Notes: generated from the sequence alone by a model not told the origin. Shown: positions 35,089 through 42,930, counted from the stretch's first letter. The stretch: DNA of 64,000 bases from Belliella aquatica (GCF_014637795.1 NZ_BMFD01000003.1:85754-149753), one strand, 5' to 3'. Program-made: numbers and translations.

Positions 35089-35759
35089 GACTTGATCAGT
35101 TTGAAGGTTTTGAGATTGATGGTGGTGAATACTAGCCAAGAATAGGCAAGAATCATTATGCCTAGGCTGAGAAATATAAAAGGAGTCAAATGTTCGTAAG
35201 GAGTGTTTAACAAAAGCTTTGGAAGTAATTGTGCAGACAGATGGATTATACCAAAAATTAATCCTTGAGAACCGAAGAACATGGCTGCCATAACGTGTTT
35301 TGGTTGATGTTTCCCTGGAGCAAGGGACCAAGTGAATCCGTATTTTTTTCGATTGAAATAGACAGAGGACCCCATCAATATCACAAAAAACATCAACGCT
35401 ACAAGGTAAAAGTATTCTTCTCCAACGAAATGAAATGCTGGAACCAGAATTACTGCCATCAAAATGAGAACTCCAACTTTCTCCCATCCCAAAGTCCAAA
35501 TTTTATAACTTGACTTTGAAGCTGACATGAGTTCTTTCCAAGCATTTTTTTGGAGATCTTTCTCCATCTGTTTGATGATTGACCAAGAGAATTCGTCATC
35601 CAAAGCTTCTTTTTTACGATCAAACTCTTCCTCAGTTGTTCGCTCCAAAGCTGTGATATAATGATCCAAGAGCTCATCATATATTTCTGCATAAGCAATC
35701 AAGCATCGATCAAGCCGGTCTTTGATGGTTTGGATTTCTATGTCAGTTAGTTTTCTCAT
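35085..35759 (-). CDS. Four-TM protein with N-terminal HAAS-like domain, paralog 2 of operon
   Basis: A 224-residue membrane protein. N-terminal domain (1-~90) opens K-L-T-D-I-E-I-Q-T-I-K and carries D-E-L-L-D-H-Y-I near 28-35 and a following acidic helix E-R-T-T-E-E-E-F. Four membrane helices: about 95-111, 117-136, 155-178, 191-214. It overlaps the genes on both sides by 4 bp (ATGA), so all are probably translated from one message with reinitiation. Similarity to the first paralog is visible both in the N-domain and in helix order. No catalytic motif is seen. Confidence 0.76.
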   Translation of the reverse strand: MRKLTDIEIQTIKDRLDRCLIAYAEIYDELLDHYITALERTTEEEFDRKKEALDDEFSWSIIKQMEKDLQKNAWKELMSASKSSYKIWTLGWEKVGVLILMAVILVPAFHFVGEEYFYLVALMFFVILMGSSVYFNRKKYGFTWSLAPGKHQPKHVMAAMFFGSQGLIFGIIHLSAQLLPKLLLNTPYEHLTPFIFLSLGIMILAYSWLVFTTINLKTFKLIKS

Positions 35760-36442
35760 ACCAATGCAGTTTTAGATTTGATTTTCCAGACTTCTATCAT
35801 GGAAATCACATAAAGAGTTAATAAGACTGTAAATATTCCAGCACCTGCTGCGAGATAAGGTGAGATATCTAAATTAGTAAAAATCAATTTGGGTATATAA
35901 ACGAAAAATTGAACCATTAAAATAGGGAAGTACATTCGCTCTGAAATCGGTAAAGCAAGTGAAGACCGGATTGGGATTCCATTATCTTTGAATGCTTTTT
36001 TGACTGGTCTGAGCTTTTTAAAATTTTGATATCCGAAGCCAATGTTAGCTATCAGCAAAAGAATCATAGGTGATAACAAAAGAACTCGCAATTCTTCTTC
36101 AGTTCTTGCTTGAGTAGCTACATAAAACGCTAAAGCCATTATTCCTGCTAAATACAACCATCTTGATGTACAAAAGTATTTTCTAATCACCATCCACTGT
36201 GTTTGGTAGATATCTTCCTTTGCTTCTTTATTGAATTTAGCCTGCAAAGCATGGCAGTATCCATAAGTGAATTTCTGATCCAGTTCAAAAAGTTGTTCGT
36301 GAAACTGGGATTCTGAGAACTCCTGCAAATGACTGATATAATGGTCATAGATTTCCATGAGAATCTCAGCTGAGAAAATTTCTTTCCTCATAGTGCTTCT
36401 CCTGATTTCCTGTAGTTCTATTTCTGTAAGTTGACGCATCAT
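35756..36442 (-). CDS. Four-TM protein with N-terminal HAAS-like domain, paralog 1 (first) of operon
   Basis: A 228-residue membrane protein whose N-domain reads Q-L-T-E-I-E-L-Q-E-I-R near 4-14 and L-M-E-I-Y-D-H-Y-I near 28-36, then a helix with a F-H-E-Q-L-F-E-L-D-Q-K-F pattern. Helices at about 95-112, 122-141, 170-188 and 195-216. Start is a double ATG at 36442. The restored frame of the upstream DUF5615 gene ends at 36439 and would overlap this start by 4 bp, the same spacing as between the other genes. That argues that the TA-like pair and the membrane genes share one transcript. Confidence 0.76.
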   Translation of the reverse strand: MMRQLTEIELQEIRRSTMRKEIFSAEILMEIYDHYISHLQEFSESQFHEQLFELDQKFTYGYCHALQAKFNKEAKEDIYQTQWMVIRKYFCTSRWLYLAGIMALAFYVATQARTEEELRVLLLSPMILLLIANIGFGYQNFKKLRPVKKAFKDNGIPIRSSLALPISERMYFPILMVQFFVYIPKLIFTNLDISPYLAAGAGIFTVLLTLYVISMIEVWKIKSKTALV

Positions 36443-36781
36443 AAAGTTTTAATACTTTCAGGTGTTAGAATTATTATTGAATATTGATTTAACAACTGTT
36501 CAATGAGGTTGAAGTTTTTCCTGAAATAGTTCCTTATTTCTCTTAATCGAATATTTCCTAGTTTCACAAGAATTAATTTTGGGTTTTTTTGATATTAAAA
36601 ATGAATCACAAAAGTCAGAATCCTTGGATATTAAGATGCAATTATTTTGGTGGCTAAAATCAATTATTTCTCGATCACTTGTAGACGTTCCTTTGGGGAA
36701 AGTGCTAACATGGATAACCTCGTGACCTGAGATGTCTTCTGCTAATGAGGGAGGTATATTTGCGTCTAGAAGAAATATCAT
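36439..36781 (-). pseudogene. DUF5615 PIN-like toxin gene with a +1 frameshift near its 3' end
   Basis: The uninterrupted frame (36500-36781) encodes 93 residues: L-L-D-A-N-I-P-P-S-L-A near 4-14, S-T-S-D-R-E-I-I near 33-40, and I-L-I-S-K-D-S-D-F near 49-57, the acidic PIN-like core of DUF5615 (VapC-related nuclease). After K-K-P-K the sequence stops resembling the family. In the +1 frame it continues correctly as L-I-L-V-K-L-G-N-I-R-L-R and runs to a TGA at 36439, giving ~113 residues, the usual size. The break lies in A-runs (36582-36598), so one extra A explains it. Either a real frameshift, a slippage site, or a base-calling error. Overlaps DUF433 by 4 bp. Confidence 0.8.
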
Positions 36782-37011
36782 GCGGCTGATATCTTAAAAT
36801 CTTTGAGATTGACAGTTTGCGCTGCGTAGGCTAGACAAGCTAGTATATCATCCTTTTCCAAATCTTTAAACTCCTCTATTATATCCTCTATAGTATCACC
36901 CCCAGCTAAGTATTCAAGTATAAAACTAACTGCGTATCTTGTATTCCTGATGGTTGGTTTACCATGTGCTATTTCAGGGTTGATTGTTATTCTTTTCAAT
37001 AAATTTTCCAT
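36778..37011 (-). CDS. DUF433 family antitoxin-like protein
   Basis: A 77-residue protein with the DUF433 pattern: I-T-I-N-P-E-I-A-H-G-K-P-T-I near 8-21, the helix L-E-Y-L-A-G-G-D-T near 32-40 with I-E-D-I-I-E-E-F next, and D-I-L-A-C-L-A-Y-A-A near 55-64. DUF433 proteins carry a small HTH-like DNA-binding part and pair with DUF5615 PIN-like partners in a VapBC-type toxin-antitoxin arrangement, as here with a 4-bp overlap. They usually repress their own promoter; a perfect 12-bp palindrome lies 21-32 bp upstream of the ATG. Confidence 0.88.
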   Translation of the reverse strand: MENLLKRITINPEIAHGKPTIRNTRYAVSFILEYLAGGDTIEDIIEEFKDLEKDDILACLAYAAQTVNLKDFKISAA

Positions 37012-37031
37012 GGTTAAGTTTTATGTTTTAT

Positions 37032-37043
37032 AATTGATCAATT
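37032..37043. promoter_or_regulatory. Palindrome upstream of DUF433, candidate autoregulatory site
   Basis: Perfect 12-bp palindrome AATTGATCAATT with A/T flanks, 21-32 bp upstream of the DUF433 ATG, where an antitoxin operator would sit. Confidence 0.4.
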
Positions 37044-37132
37044 TTATAGCTTTCCCCTTTCTATCATTTTTTAAAGTGCATATAAGTCATCTTAACGACT
37101 TTTTCTCCTTTGTTAACTTCGCGAGAGGTCTC

Positions 37133-37477
37133 TTAAGCCAAGCCCGGTTTCCATTCTGGGTCTAGTATTCTTTGGAGATTGCCCACGAAGCTTTGCAGTT
37201 CTGTCATTTTTGCGCTGACTTCCTTTTGACCGTTCTTGGTTAGGCTGTAGTATTTTCTGACTCTGTTATCTACTTGTTGGATTTCTGTGGTGAGCATTCC
37301 TTCTGCTTCGAGCTTGTGAAGGGCAGGGTAGAGGGCACCTTCGGTGATTTTGATCTCACCGGCTGTGAGTTCTTTCACTCTTTGCGTGATCTCATAGCCA
37401 TACATTCTTTCATTTTCCTCGAGCAACTTGAGGATAATGGTCTGCAGGCTTCCTTTGATTAAGTTATTGTTTGACAT
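37133..37477 (-). CDS. PadR family transcriptional regulator
   Basis: A 114-residue winged-helix protein: L-I-K-G-S-L-Q-T-I-I-L-K-L-L near 5-18, G-Y-E-I-T-Q-R-V-K-E-L near 24-34, the PadR signature I-T-E-G-A-L-Y-P-A-L-H-K-L-E near 39-52, and the wing R-K-Y-Y-S-L-T-K-N-G near 69-78. PadR regulators commonly control membrane transport or envelope genes and are often encoded beside HAAS-domain membrane proteins, as in this operon. The divergent glutaminase gene is a less likely target. A perfect inverted repeat overlaps its promoter, which fits autorepression. 121 bp separate it from DUF433. Confidence 0.94.
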   Translation of the reverse strand: MSNNNLIKGSLQTIILKLLEENERMYGYEITQRVKELTAGEIKITEGALYPALHKLEAEGMLTTEIQQVDNRVRKYYSLTKNGQKEVSAKMTELQSFVGNLQRILDPEWKPGLA

Positions 37478-37501
37478 AGCGTTTTTGATGCATCAGTAAG
37501 T

Positions 37502-37509
37502 CAAATATA
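37502..37509 (-). promoter_or_regulatory. Candidate -7 element of the padR promoter
   Basis: On the minus strand reads TATATTTG (exact TAnnTTTG), 25-32 bp upstream of the padR ATG and next to the padR inverted repeat. Confidence 0.5.
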
Positions 37510-37513
37510 TAAA

Positions 37514-37550
37514 AAAATTATATACATAAGAAAATTGGGTATATAATTTT
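37514..37550. promoter_or_regulatory. Candidate PadR operator
   Basis: AAAATTATATAC (37514-37525) and GTATATAATTTT (37539-37550) are perfect 12-bp inverted repeats with a 13-nt spacer. They cover the -33 region of padR and lie in the padR/glsA divergent region. PadR sites in other bacteria are also A/T-rich inverted repeats. Confidence 0.6.
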
Positions 37551-37684
37551 ATATGTGAGTGATAAGAAAAAGGATGATTTTTAATTGTTGCACATTTTAA
37601 CCTTTCGATAAAAGTGAATGGTAATGAAACTGATAAACTTTCATAAAATTTTGATCTGACTGATATAATTATCATTTTGAGCTA

Positions 37685-38599
37685 ATGGATTATCAGCAAA
37701 TCATAGAGGAAGTATATCAAGAAGTTCAGGAAGAGAACCTGAGAGGAAAAGTAGCAGATTATATTCCTGAATTGGCGAGGGTGAACCCAGATCAATTTGG
37801 GATTGCACTGGTTGATTTGAAAGGAAATGTGTTTGGTGTTGGGGATTATCAGGTGCCTTTTTCTATCCAAAGTATCAGTAAAGTCCATACCTTGACGATG
37901 GTCTTTCATGTGTTCAACTCCAAGCTTTTCTCACGAGTAAATGTCGAGCCGAGTGGTAATCCGTTTAATTCGATTGCGCAGCTGGAATTTGAAAAGGGAG
38001 TCCCCAGAAATCCTTTTATCAATGCCGGTGCTTTAGTGATTACAGATGCACTTTGCAGCAAGTTTGAAAAACCGATAGAGCAGATTTCTGATTTTATCAA
38101 TGAAATCTCAGGGAAAAATTGTGTGAGTATCAATGATAGTGTTAAAAAATCAGAGCAAAATCATGGGGAGCGAAATACTGCTTTGGCCTATTTTCTAAAG
38201 TCCTACAAGAATTTCAACAACAATATTGACGAGGTATTGGATGTCTATTTTTCTCAATGTGCCATTGAGATGAATTGTGTAGACTTGGCAAAATCTTTCT
38301 CTTATTTGGCAAATGACGGGTTCTCTATCTTTGCGAACAGGGAAATCTTATCGGAAAGTCATGCTAGAAGGGTGAATGCACTGATGTTAACCTGTGGATT
38401 TTATGATGAAGCAGGAGAATTTGCATTTCGAGTTGGACTGCCAGGGAAAAGTGGCGTAGGTGGTGGTGTAGCTGCAGTAATGCCTCACAAATTTAGTATC
38501 GCTGTCTGGAGTCCTGAACTCAATGAAAAAGGGAACTCAGTTAAAGCCATCAAAGCATTGGAGCTTTTGACTGATAAATTGTCTTTTTCTCTTTTTTAA
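37685..38599 (+). CDS. glsA: Glutaminase
   Basis: A 304-residue serine-dependent beta-lactamase-fold glutaminase. Catalytic S63-x-x-K66 in I-Q-S-I-S-K-V-H, G-N-P-F-N-S-I near 95-101, P-R-N-P-F-I-N-A-G-A near 110-119, and the C-terminal G-L-P-G-K-S-G-V-G-G-G-V near 256-267 are all present. It hydrolyses glutamine to glutamate and ammonia in the cytoplasm. Length is typical (~305). Divergent from padR and separated from it by ~200 bp; ended by a strong bidirectional terminator. ATG start. Confidence 0.95.
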   Translation: MDYQQIIEEVYQEVQEENLRGKVADYIPELARVNPDQFGIALVDLKGNVFGVGDYQVPFSIQSISKVHTLTMVFHVFNSKLFSRVNVEPSGNPFNSIAQLEFEKGVPRNPFINAGALVITDALCSKFEKPIEQISDFINEISGKNCVSINDSVKKSEQNHGERNTALAYFLKSYKNFNNNIDEVLDVYFSQCAIEMNCVDLAKSFSYLANDGFSIFANREILSESHARRVNALMLTCGFYDEAGEFAFRVGLPGKSGVGGGVAAVMPHKFSIAVWSPELNEKGNSVKAIKALELLTDKLSFSLF

Positions 38600-38607
38600 A
38601 AAAAATA

Positions 38608-38638
38608 AAGGCTTTGGAATTCAATCTTCCAAAGCCTT
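38608..38638. terminator. Bidirectional terminator between glsA and the OmpA-family gene
   Basis: Perfect 12-bp stem AAGGCTTTGGAA/TTCCAAAGCCTT with a 7-nt loop. A-rich sequence to the left (minus-strand U-tract) and TATTTG to the right; stronger for the minus-strand gene. Confidence 0.85.
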
Positions 38639-38663
38639 ATTTGTGCTTAATATTCAAAATCCA

Positions 38664-41258
38664 TCAATTCTTTCTCTCAATCCTTACTTCTACTTTTCGA
38701 TCTTGGTCATTGCTAGACTTTTGGGAACCTCTTATAACCTGACCGCCTGATTCAAGGGTGATTTTATCTTGTGAAATTCCAAATTGCTGAATCAGTGCTT
38801 CACTAATTGCTTTTGTTCTTTCTTCTGCAAGTTTCAGGTTGTAATTGATATTCCCGGTATTATCAGCATAACCTGTCAGTGTTAGCTGGTAGCCGGCATT
38901 TTCTTTTATAAAATCTACCAAGTTTGCCAATTTTTTGAGTTCCTCGTCTGCTGGAGCCCTTTGGTTGATATCGAAATAGATAATTTCTTTATACCTGAGC
39001 AATCTCACTAAAGGATCACTTTCTAAAAAAACTGTATCTCTCAATATCTCTCTCGGTAAGCTGTCTATTTTGGTAATTTTCTCAGATAATTCTTGCTGTG
39101 ATCTTCTTTCTAGTTCTCGTGACTGATTGCTTATTCTCATCTTAAGCGTATCTTCATTGACGATGCTTTCTTCCAATCGTAAATTAGCAAGACTATCGAT
39201 GGAAGTAAGGCTATCTGGAGCAATAATCGGGTCTTCAAGCGCGGTCCTGACAGTGTCTAGTTCAATTGTTGTCGTTTCTTTAGGAAGGTCGGGTTGAATT
39301 GATCTTGATACTGCTGCACCACCAAAGAAGGCGCCGATTGATCGGAATAGATTTCGGTCCTTCTCTGGGCTAACTTCCTTGATTTCAGTTTCTATTACTT
39401 TTTCTCTTTCTCGTATGATAGTTTCTTTTTCAACTGAACCATTTCCTTCACTAGCTGTAGTGCCCTTACTTCTATCGGGTAGGGAAGGTGCCATACTTCT
39501 GCTTTGCATGTAGATAACTTCTCTTGGCAGCCTGCTTAAGCTATCTCTTTCAGATTGTAATCTTCTTGATTCAGTTTCCAGGCGGCTAATTCTATCTTCT
39601 TGTTCTTTTATCTTATTGAGATTTCCTTGTTCTGTCCCTGAAGTTGGCTTTTGCGATTCGTCAACTCTTCTTTCCATAACCTTTCCATCGACAACTCTTC
39701 TTTCAATCAACTGCTGTTGTGGGAGCTCCTTGCCGGTAGAATTCACTTTAGACAGGGCTTGTGTTTCGATGACAACATCACCTTCAGCAGTAATCCGTGA
39801 GATAGAAGCCATTGATCTTGAGATATTCATGGGACTCAATAGGCTGTCTAAGGAAGTATTCTCAGTCCTCGGTTGGATTTTGTAATTATTCCTAAGTTTG
39901 GAAATGCTGTCTATTTCAGCTTCGAATTGCACTTTCCTGTTTTGGATGCTGTCAAGATTAGATTTCACTTTGGTGACAGAGCTTTCAGTGACCTTTAATA
40001 GAGAATCTTTCTTGGCCGCCATCAGTACAGTATCTGCTTTCAGGTTTGAAAACTGATCATTGACTTGATTTTGGATGTCAAGAAGGTTTCGCTCGTCAAT
40101 TCTACTTTGCAAAACCCGCTCTCTACGATCAGCGATTTGTTGTTCCCAAGTCAAGATTTGAGTTCGGTAACTCAAACTATCCAGTCTAAGTTGATCGACA
40201 AGTTGAATATTGGTGTAATAGTTATAAGTGTCTCCTGCCTTTACCACTTTCAAAGAATCAGATTCCGAGACCGTCTTTTCTTGGGCTAACGTTTTTTCTT
40301 CAATAACCTTGGTTCCATAGTCAGGATAGTAGGTACTCAATGTTGGAGCTTGGAAGGATTTTTTACTTGCGCCAAAGTTGAATTTCAAGCCAACACCATG
40401 ATAGATTACCCAATCGTTGTTGCCACTATTCTCACCTCTATTTCGTGTAGCAGGATCAATTGTGTTGGGTCCTGGTTTTGCTGCGTAAGTTTGAAAATCA
40501 TTGTCATAACTTTCTCTGTACGTGCCATCCACATCATCGAGGTATCCTGTAAAACTGTGAATAAAGTCACTCTGAGCGAATATTTCCAATCTTTGCCCTA
40601 GTCTTAATCTTATTCCGAGACCAAGATTGGCATAAAAAGCACCTAGATTATATCCATCAGAAAGTTCTGTTCTCAGTGGAGGTAACTCTGTTTCGTAGCG
40701 TCCATTCCCAACTGTTGCAGGATTGGTGTAATCGTATCTGTTTCCATTATCATCCAATAAATCACCACTGATATCAAAATCTAAAAGACCAAACCCTAAA
40801 GTGAAGTAGGGAGCGAGTAATGATTTGGATGATAATAATTTGTCGTTATCTGCTTTGAATACAAAAGAAACTCCCATATCTCTGGTGTTATTCTGAAAAT
40901 TCAAGGCGCGATCAAAATTTCTTCCTGAAGTAAGCAATTCTCCATTTCTTCTAATGTACCGATCGCTCATCGAGAATTGATATTGACCATAGCTAAACTG
41001 AATTCCCACGGTAGGACTTAACTTTCTCTCAAGAGAAATTTTGAAGGAATACTGGTCAAAGTAATTTTCGTTGAAATAAAATAGATGATGGATTGCATCA
41101 AAATTTGACAATCCACGAAGTCTGTAGGGAGTGAGGTCACCATAGTAATTAGAATAGCCACCGCTGACTCCCAGTCTCCAATCATATTCCTTTTGCTGGG
41201 CAAAAAGGATAGGGATGGAAAGGAAACTTACGAATAATATTAGTATTAGCTTTTTCAT
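38664..41258 (-). CDS. Large OmpA-family outer-membrane protein with N-terminal barrel and long coiled coil
   Basis: An 864-residue protein from the ATG at 41258 (a TTG codon directly before it is unlikely to be used). Parts in order: signal peptide (1-21), a barrel-like domain with G-V-S-G-G-Y-S-N-Y-Y-G-D-L-T (~25-300), a long charged coiled-coil region (~340-730) and a C-terminal OmpA peptidoglycan-binding domain (~760-864) with T-G-Y-A-D-N-T-G and the N-Y-N-L-K-L-A-E-E-R-T helix. This links outer membrane to peptidoglycan and probably spans a wide periplasmic gap. It is 4 bp behind an unknown secreted-protein gene whose last codons supply a strong Shine-Dalgarno sequence. Confidence 0.88.
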   Translation of the reverse strand: MKKLILILFVSFLSIPILFAQQKEYDWRLGVSGGYSNYYGDLTPYRLRGLSNFDAIHHLFYFNENYFDQYSFKISLERKLSPTVGIQFSYGQYQFSMSDRYIRRNGELLTSGRNFDRALNFQNNTRDMGVSFVFKADNDKLLSSKSLLAPYFTLGFGLLDFDISGDLLDDNGNRYDYTNPATVGNGRYETELPPLRTELSDGYNLGAFYANLGLGIRLRLGQRLEIFAQSDFIHSFTGYLDDVDGTYRESYDNDFQTYAAKPGPNTIDPATRNRGENSGNNDWVIYHGVGLKFNFGASKKSFQAPTLSTYYPDYGTKVIEEKTLAQEKTVSESDSLKVVKAGDTYNYYTNIQLVDQLRLDSLSYRTQILTWEQQIADRRERVLQSRIDERNLLDIQNQVNDQFSNLKADTVLMAAKKDSLLKVTESSVTKVKSNLDSIQNRKVQFEAEIDSISKLRNNYKIQPRTENTSLDSLLSPMNISRSMASISRITAEGDVVIETQALSKVNSTGKELPQQQLIERRVVDGKVMERRVDESQKPTSGTEQGNLNKIKEQEDRISRLETESRRLQSERDSLSRLPREVIYMQSRSMAPSLPDRSKGTTASEGNGSVEKETIIREREKVIETEIKEVSPEKDRNLFRSIGAFFGGAAVSRSIQPDLPKETTTIELDTVRTALEDPIIAPDSLTSIDSLANLRLEESIVNEDTLKMRISNQSRELERRSQQELSEKITKIDSLPREILRDTVFLESDPLVRLLRYKEIIYFDINQRAPADEELKKLANLVDFIKENAGYQLTLTGYADNTGNINYNLKLAEERTKAISEALIQQFGISQDKITLESGGQVIRGSQKSSNDQDRKVEVRIERKN

Positions 41259-41262
41259 CAAA

Positions 41263-42423
41263 TTACCTCCTGTTGTTTAGCCCAACCCACAAGTTGAATT
41301 CTAAGCTTAACCCGACATAGGGCTGGATGTAATTTGTGTTGCTACCTGAATTGACTTCTTCCATATTGATCATCACTGCACCTGCATTGAATCGCATCAC
41401 ATTGAATATTTTATAGCCCAATCCAGCATAAATAGGAAGATTTACTAAAGGACCTGAAATTTGATTTCCTGATTTTGACTCGAAATTCTGCAAAAATACC
41501 CCAGTTGAAATAGAGGCATTTCCTAAGAATTTCTGGAAAGTTTTATTTCCCAAGGGAAATGAAAGTCCCACATAAGGACCGTTGAAATATTCTGTGGAGG
41601 AAAGTGTGCGCTTCACAGCAAATGCACCATATCCAAAATTCAATGGCAGCGTATGTGGTTTCTTTTCTGTTGGATATGCATTGACAATTCTTTCATCAAC
41701 CAAAGCTATTAAGCTTCGTGCTAAAAATTGATCAACCTCATTTTGAACTGTCCCTACTAATTCATCAATGTATGCGTTGGCATAGACTGCTTTTTCATTA
41801 TCCTCTTCATTTCTTCCAAGAATATTGAACCTAGCTCTTCTGAGTTTAAGCTTGTCTTTTTGATCCAGTTTTTGCTTGACTAAATCACTAAATCCTGGAA
41901 AATCTCTCCCCAAAAAATGTCTGTAATCCAATAAACCATTCTCAACAATCTGATTCATCTGTGCGATCATCACCTGATCATTGCTATAAGATTTTATTCC
42001 TCCAGAAGCGACTTCAAGATTGGCATTGATGTAGGATTCAAGATTTTTGTTCAAAGCAGACTTCACTTCATCCATCTGCTCTTCGTTTGCGTTTTCGTAA
42101 TAAGAAAACTCAAGATTGTACTCTGTATTGCTTTTCAGCGGAGTAGCGACAAACAGCTCGTATTGACTGACTTGAAAGTCAAAGGCTGTTTTCCAAACAT
42201 ATTCTTCTGCTTGTTTATCGCTTTTGCCAGGCCGATTTACTTTTACTTTGACAAATTTGATATTGGTAGGGAGTGTTCCCTTGATGTAAAAAGGCTCTTC
42301 AGATGGAAGTGGAACGCCTGAATTAATTTGATTGGTGACTACATCAAAATTTACAGATTTGATCTGCCCGAGAACATGATTTGAAATAATAAGGGCTAGG
42401 GTGATAAATAGTATTTTTTTCAT
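41263..42423 (-). CDS. Secreted protein of unknown function, upstream partner of the OmpA-family protein
   Basis: A 386-residue protein with a signal peptide (1-19, ending V-L-G-Q). The N-terminal half looks like a beta-sandwich with an acidic helical middle (~115-240). The last third contains P-L-N-F-G-Y-G-A-F-A-V near 261-271, then G-P-Y-V-G-L-S-F-P-L-G and A-G-L-G-Y-K-I-F-N-V strands, ending in a beta-rich segment that suggests an outer-membrane or surface-associated barrel-like fold. No named family recognised. Ends with two Arg codons that form AGGAGG just before the TAA. Coupling with the OmpA gene suggests that the two act in the same envelope structure. Confidence 0.7.
   Translation of the reverse strand: MKKILFITLALIISNHVLGQIKSVNFDVVTNQINSGVPLPSEEPFYIKGTLPTNIKFVKVKVNRPGKSDKQAEEYVWKTAFDFQVSQYELFVATPLKSNTEYNLEFSYYENANEEQMDEVKSALNKNLESYINANLEVASGGIKSYSNDQVMIAQMNQIVENGLLDYRHFLGRDFPGFSDLVKQKLDQKDKLKLRRARFNILGRNEEDNEKAVYANAYIDELVGTVQNEVDQFLARSLIALVDERIVNAYPTEKKPHTLPLNFGYGAFAVKRTLSSTEYFNGPYVGLSFPLGNKTFQKFLGNASISTGVFLQNFESKSGNQISGPLVNLPIYAGLGYKIFNVMRFNAGAVMINMEEVNSGSNTNYIQPYVGLSLEFNLWVGLNNRR
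41266..41271 (-). promoter_or_regulatory. Strong Shine-Dalgarno sequence before the OmpA-family gene
   Basis: AGGAGG, formed by the last two Arg codons of the upstream gene, followed by TAATTTG and the ATG at 41258 (7-nt spacing). Such sites are rare in Bacteroidota, and it may be partly forced by the coding sequence. Confidence 0.5.
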
Positions 42424-42627
42424 AAAACTGGTTTATTAGAAAATTTACGAATTATAAAAACTAGAAAATATTAAGGGTTATTCCCTTCAATATACTGAAT
42501 ATAACCCAATTTTGGCCTTTTCTGTTCAGATTTAGGCCATTTATATCTTATATAATTTCACTCAAATCCTTTAAATATGGGGATCTGTTTTCACTATTTT
42601 ATATTGGTAAATAGCCAAACAAAACGT

Positions 42628-42930
42628 TTATGGGTTGTATTTTCCGATTTTGTCCATAATCCAAACATCTTTTGCTTTGCGGATTTGCATGCGGTAATAT
42701 ATCAGTACCTCATCGGCACCAGCATCCAAAACAGCTTCTTGTGCTCTTTGGGCTATCTCCATCAACTCTTTTTGTTCACCTTCCATTACCGTTTCAAAGG
42801 GAGTTACCACGTATTTTACACCAGATTTTTGGATAACTTCTATCGCTTTATCTACTAGAAAGTAGCTGTCTAGTGTTTTGCTTTTTGGGACAATTTGAAT
42901 ACCCATGTTGATGATGTGCTTATGCTCCAT
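42628..42930 (-). CDS. Thiamine-binding (MTH1187/YkoF-like, DUF77) family protein
   Basis: A 100-residue protein: I-N-M-G-I-Q-I-V-P near 7-15, then a conserved T-P-F-E-T-V-M-E-G near 43-51 and a C-terminal Asp/Glu-rich helix. The small ferredoxin-like fold of this family binds thiamine or related ligands in other bacteria. No TPP riboswitch was recognised upstream and no thiamine genes adjoin, so the role is uncertain. M1 (42930) and M9 (42906) are both possible starts. Single gene, divergent from DUF4407. Confidence 0.82.
   Translation of the reverse strand: MEHKHIINMGIQIVPKSKTLDSYFLVDKAIEVIQKSGVKYVVTPFETVMEGEQKELMEIAQRAQEAVLDAGADEVLIYYRMQIRKAKDVWIMDKIGKYNP

Noticed and set aside
35089-35499. 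Long N-terminal extension of the third paralog (frame reaching 35499)
   Set aside because: It lies out of frame inside the upstream paralog and lacks membrane or family features; the ATG at 35088 with a 4-bp ATGA overlap gives a protein of the same size and plan as its siblings.
36439-36781. Programmed +1 frameshift as the default explanation for DUF5615
   Set aside because: Possible, but a single-base indel in A-runs is simpler; no downstream pseudoknot or known slip signal was recognised.
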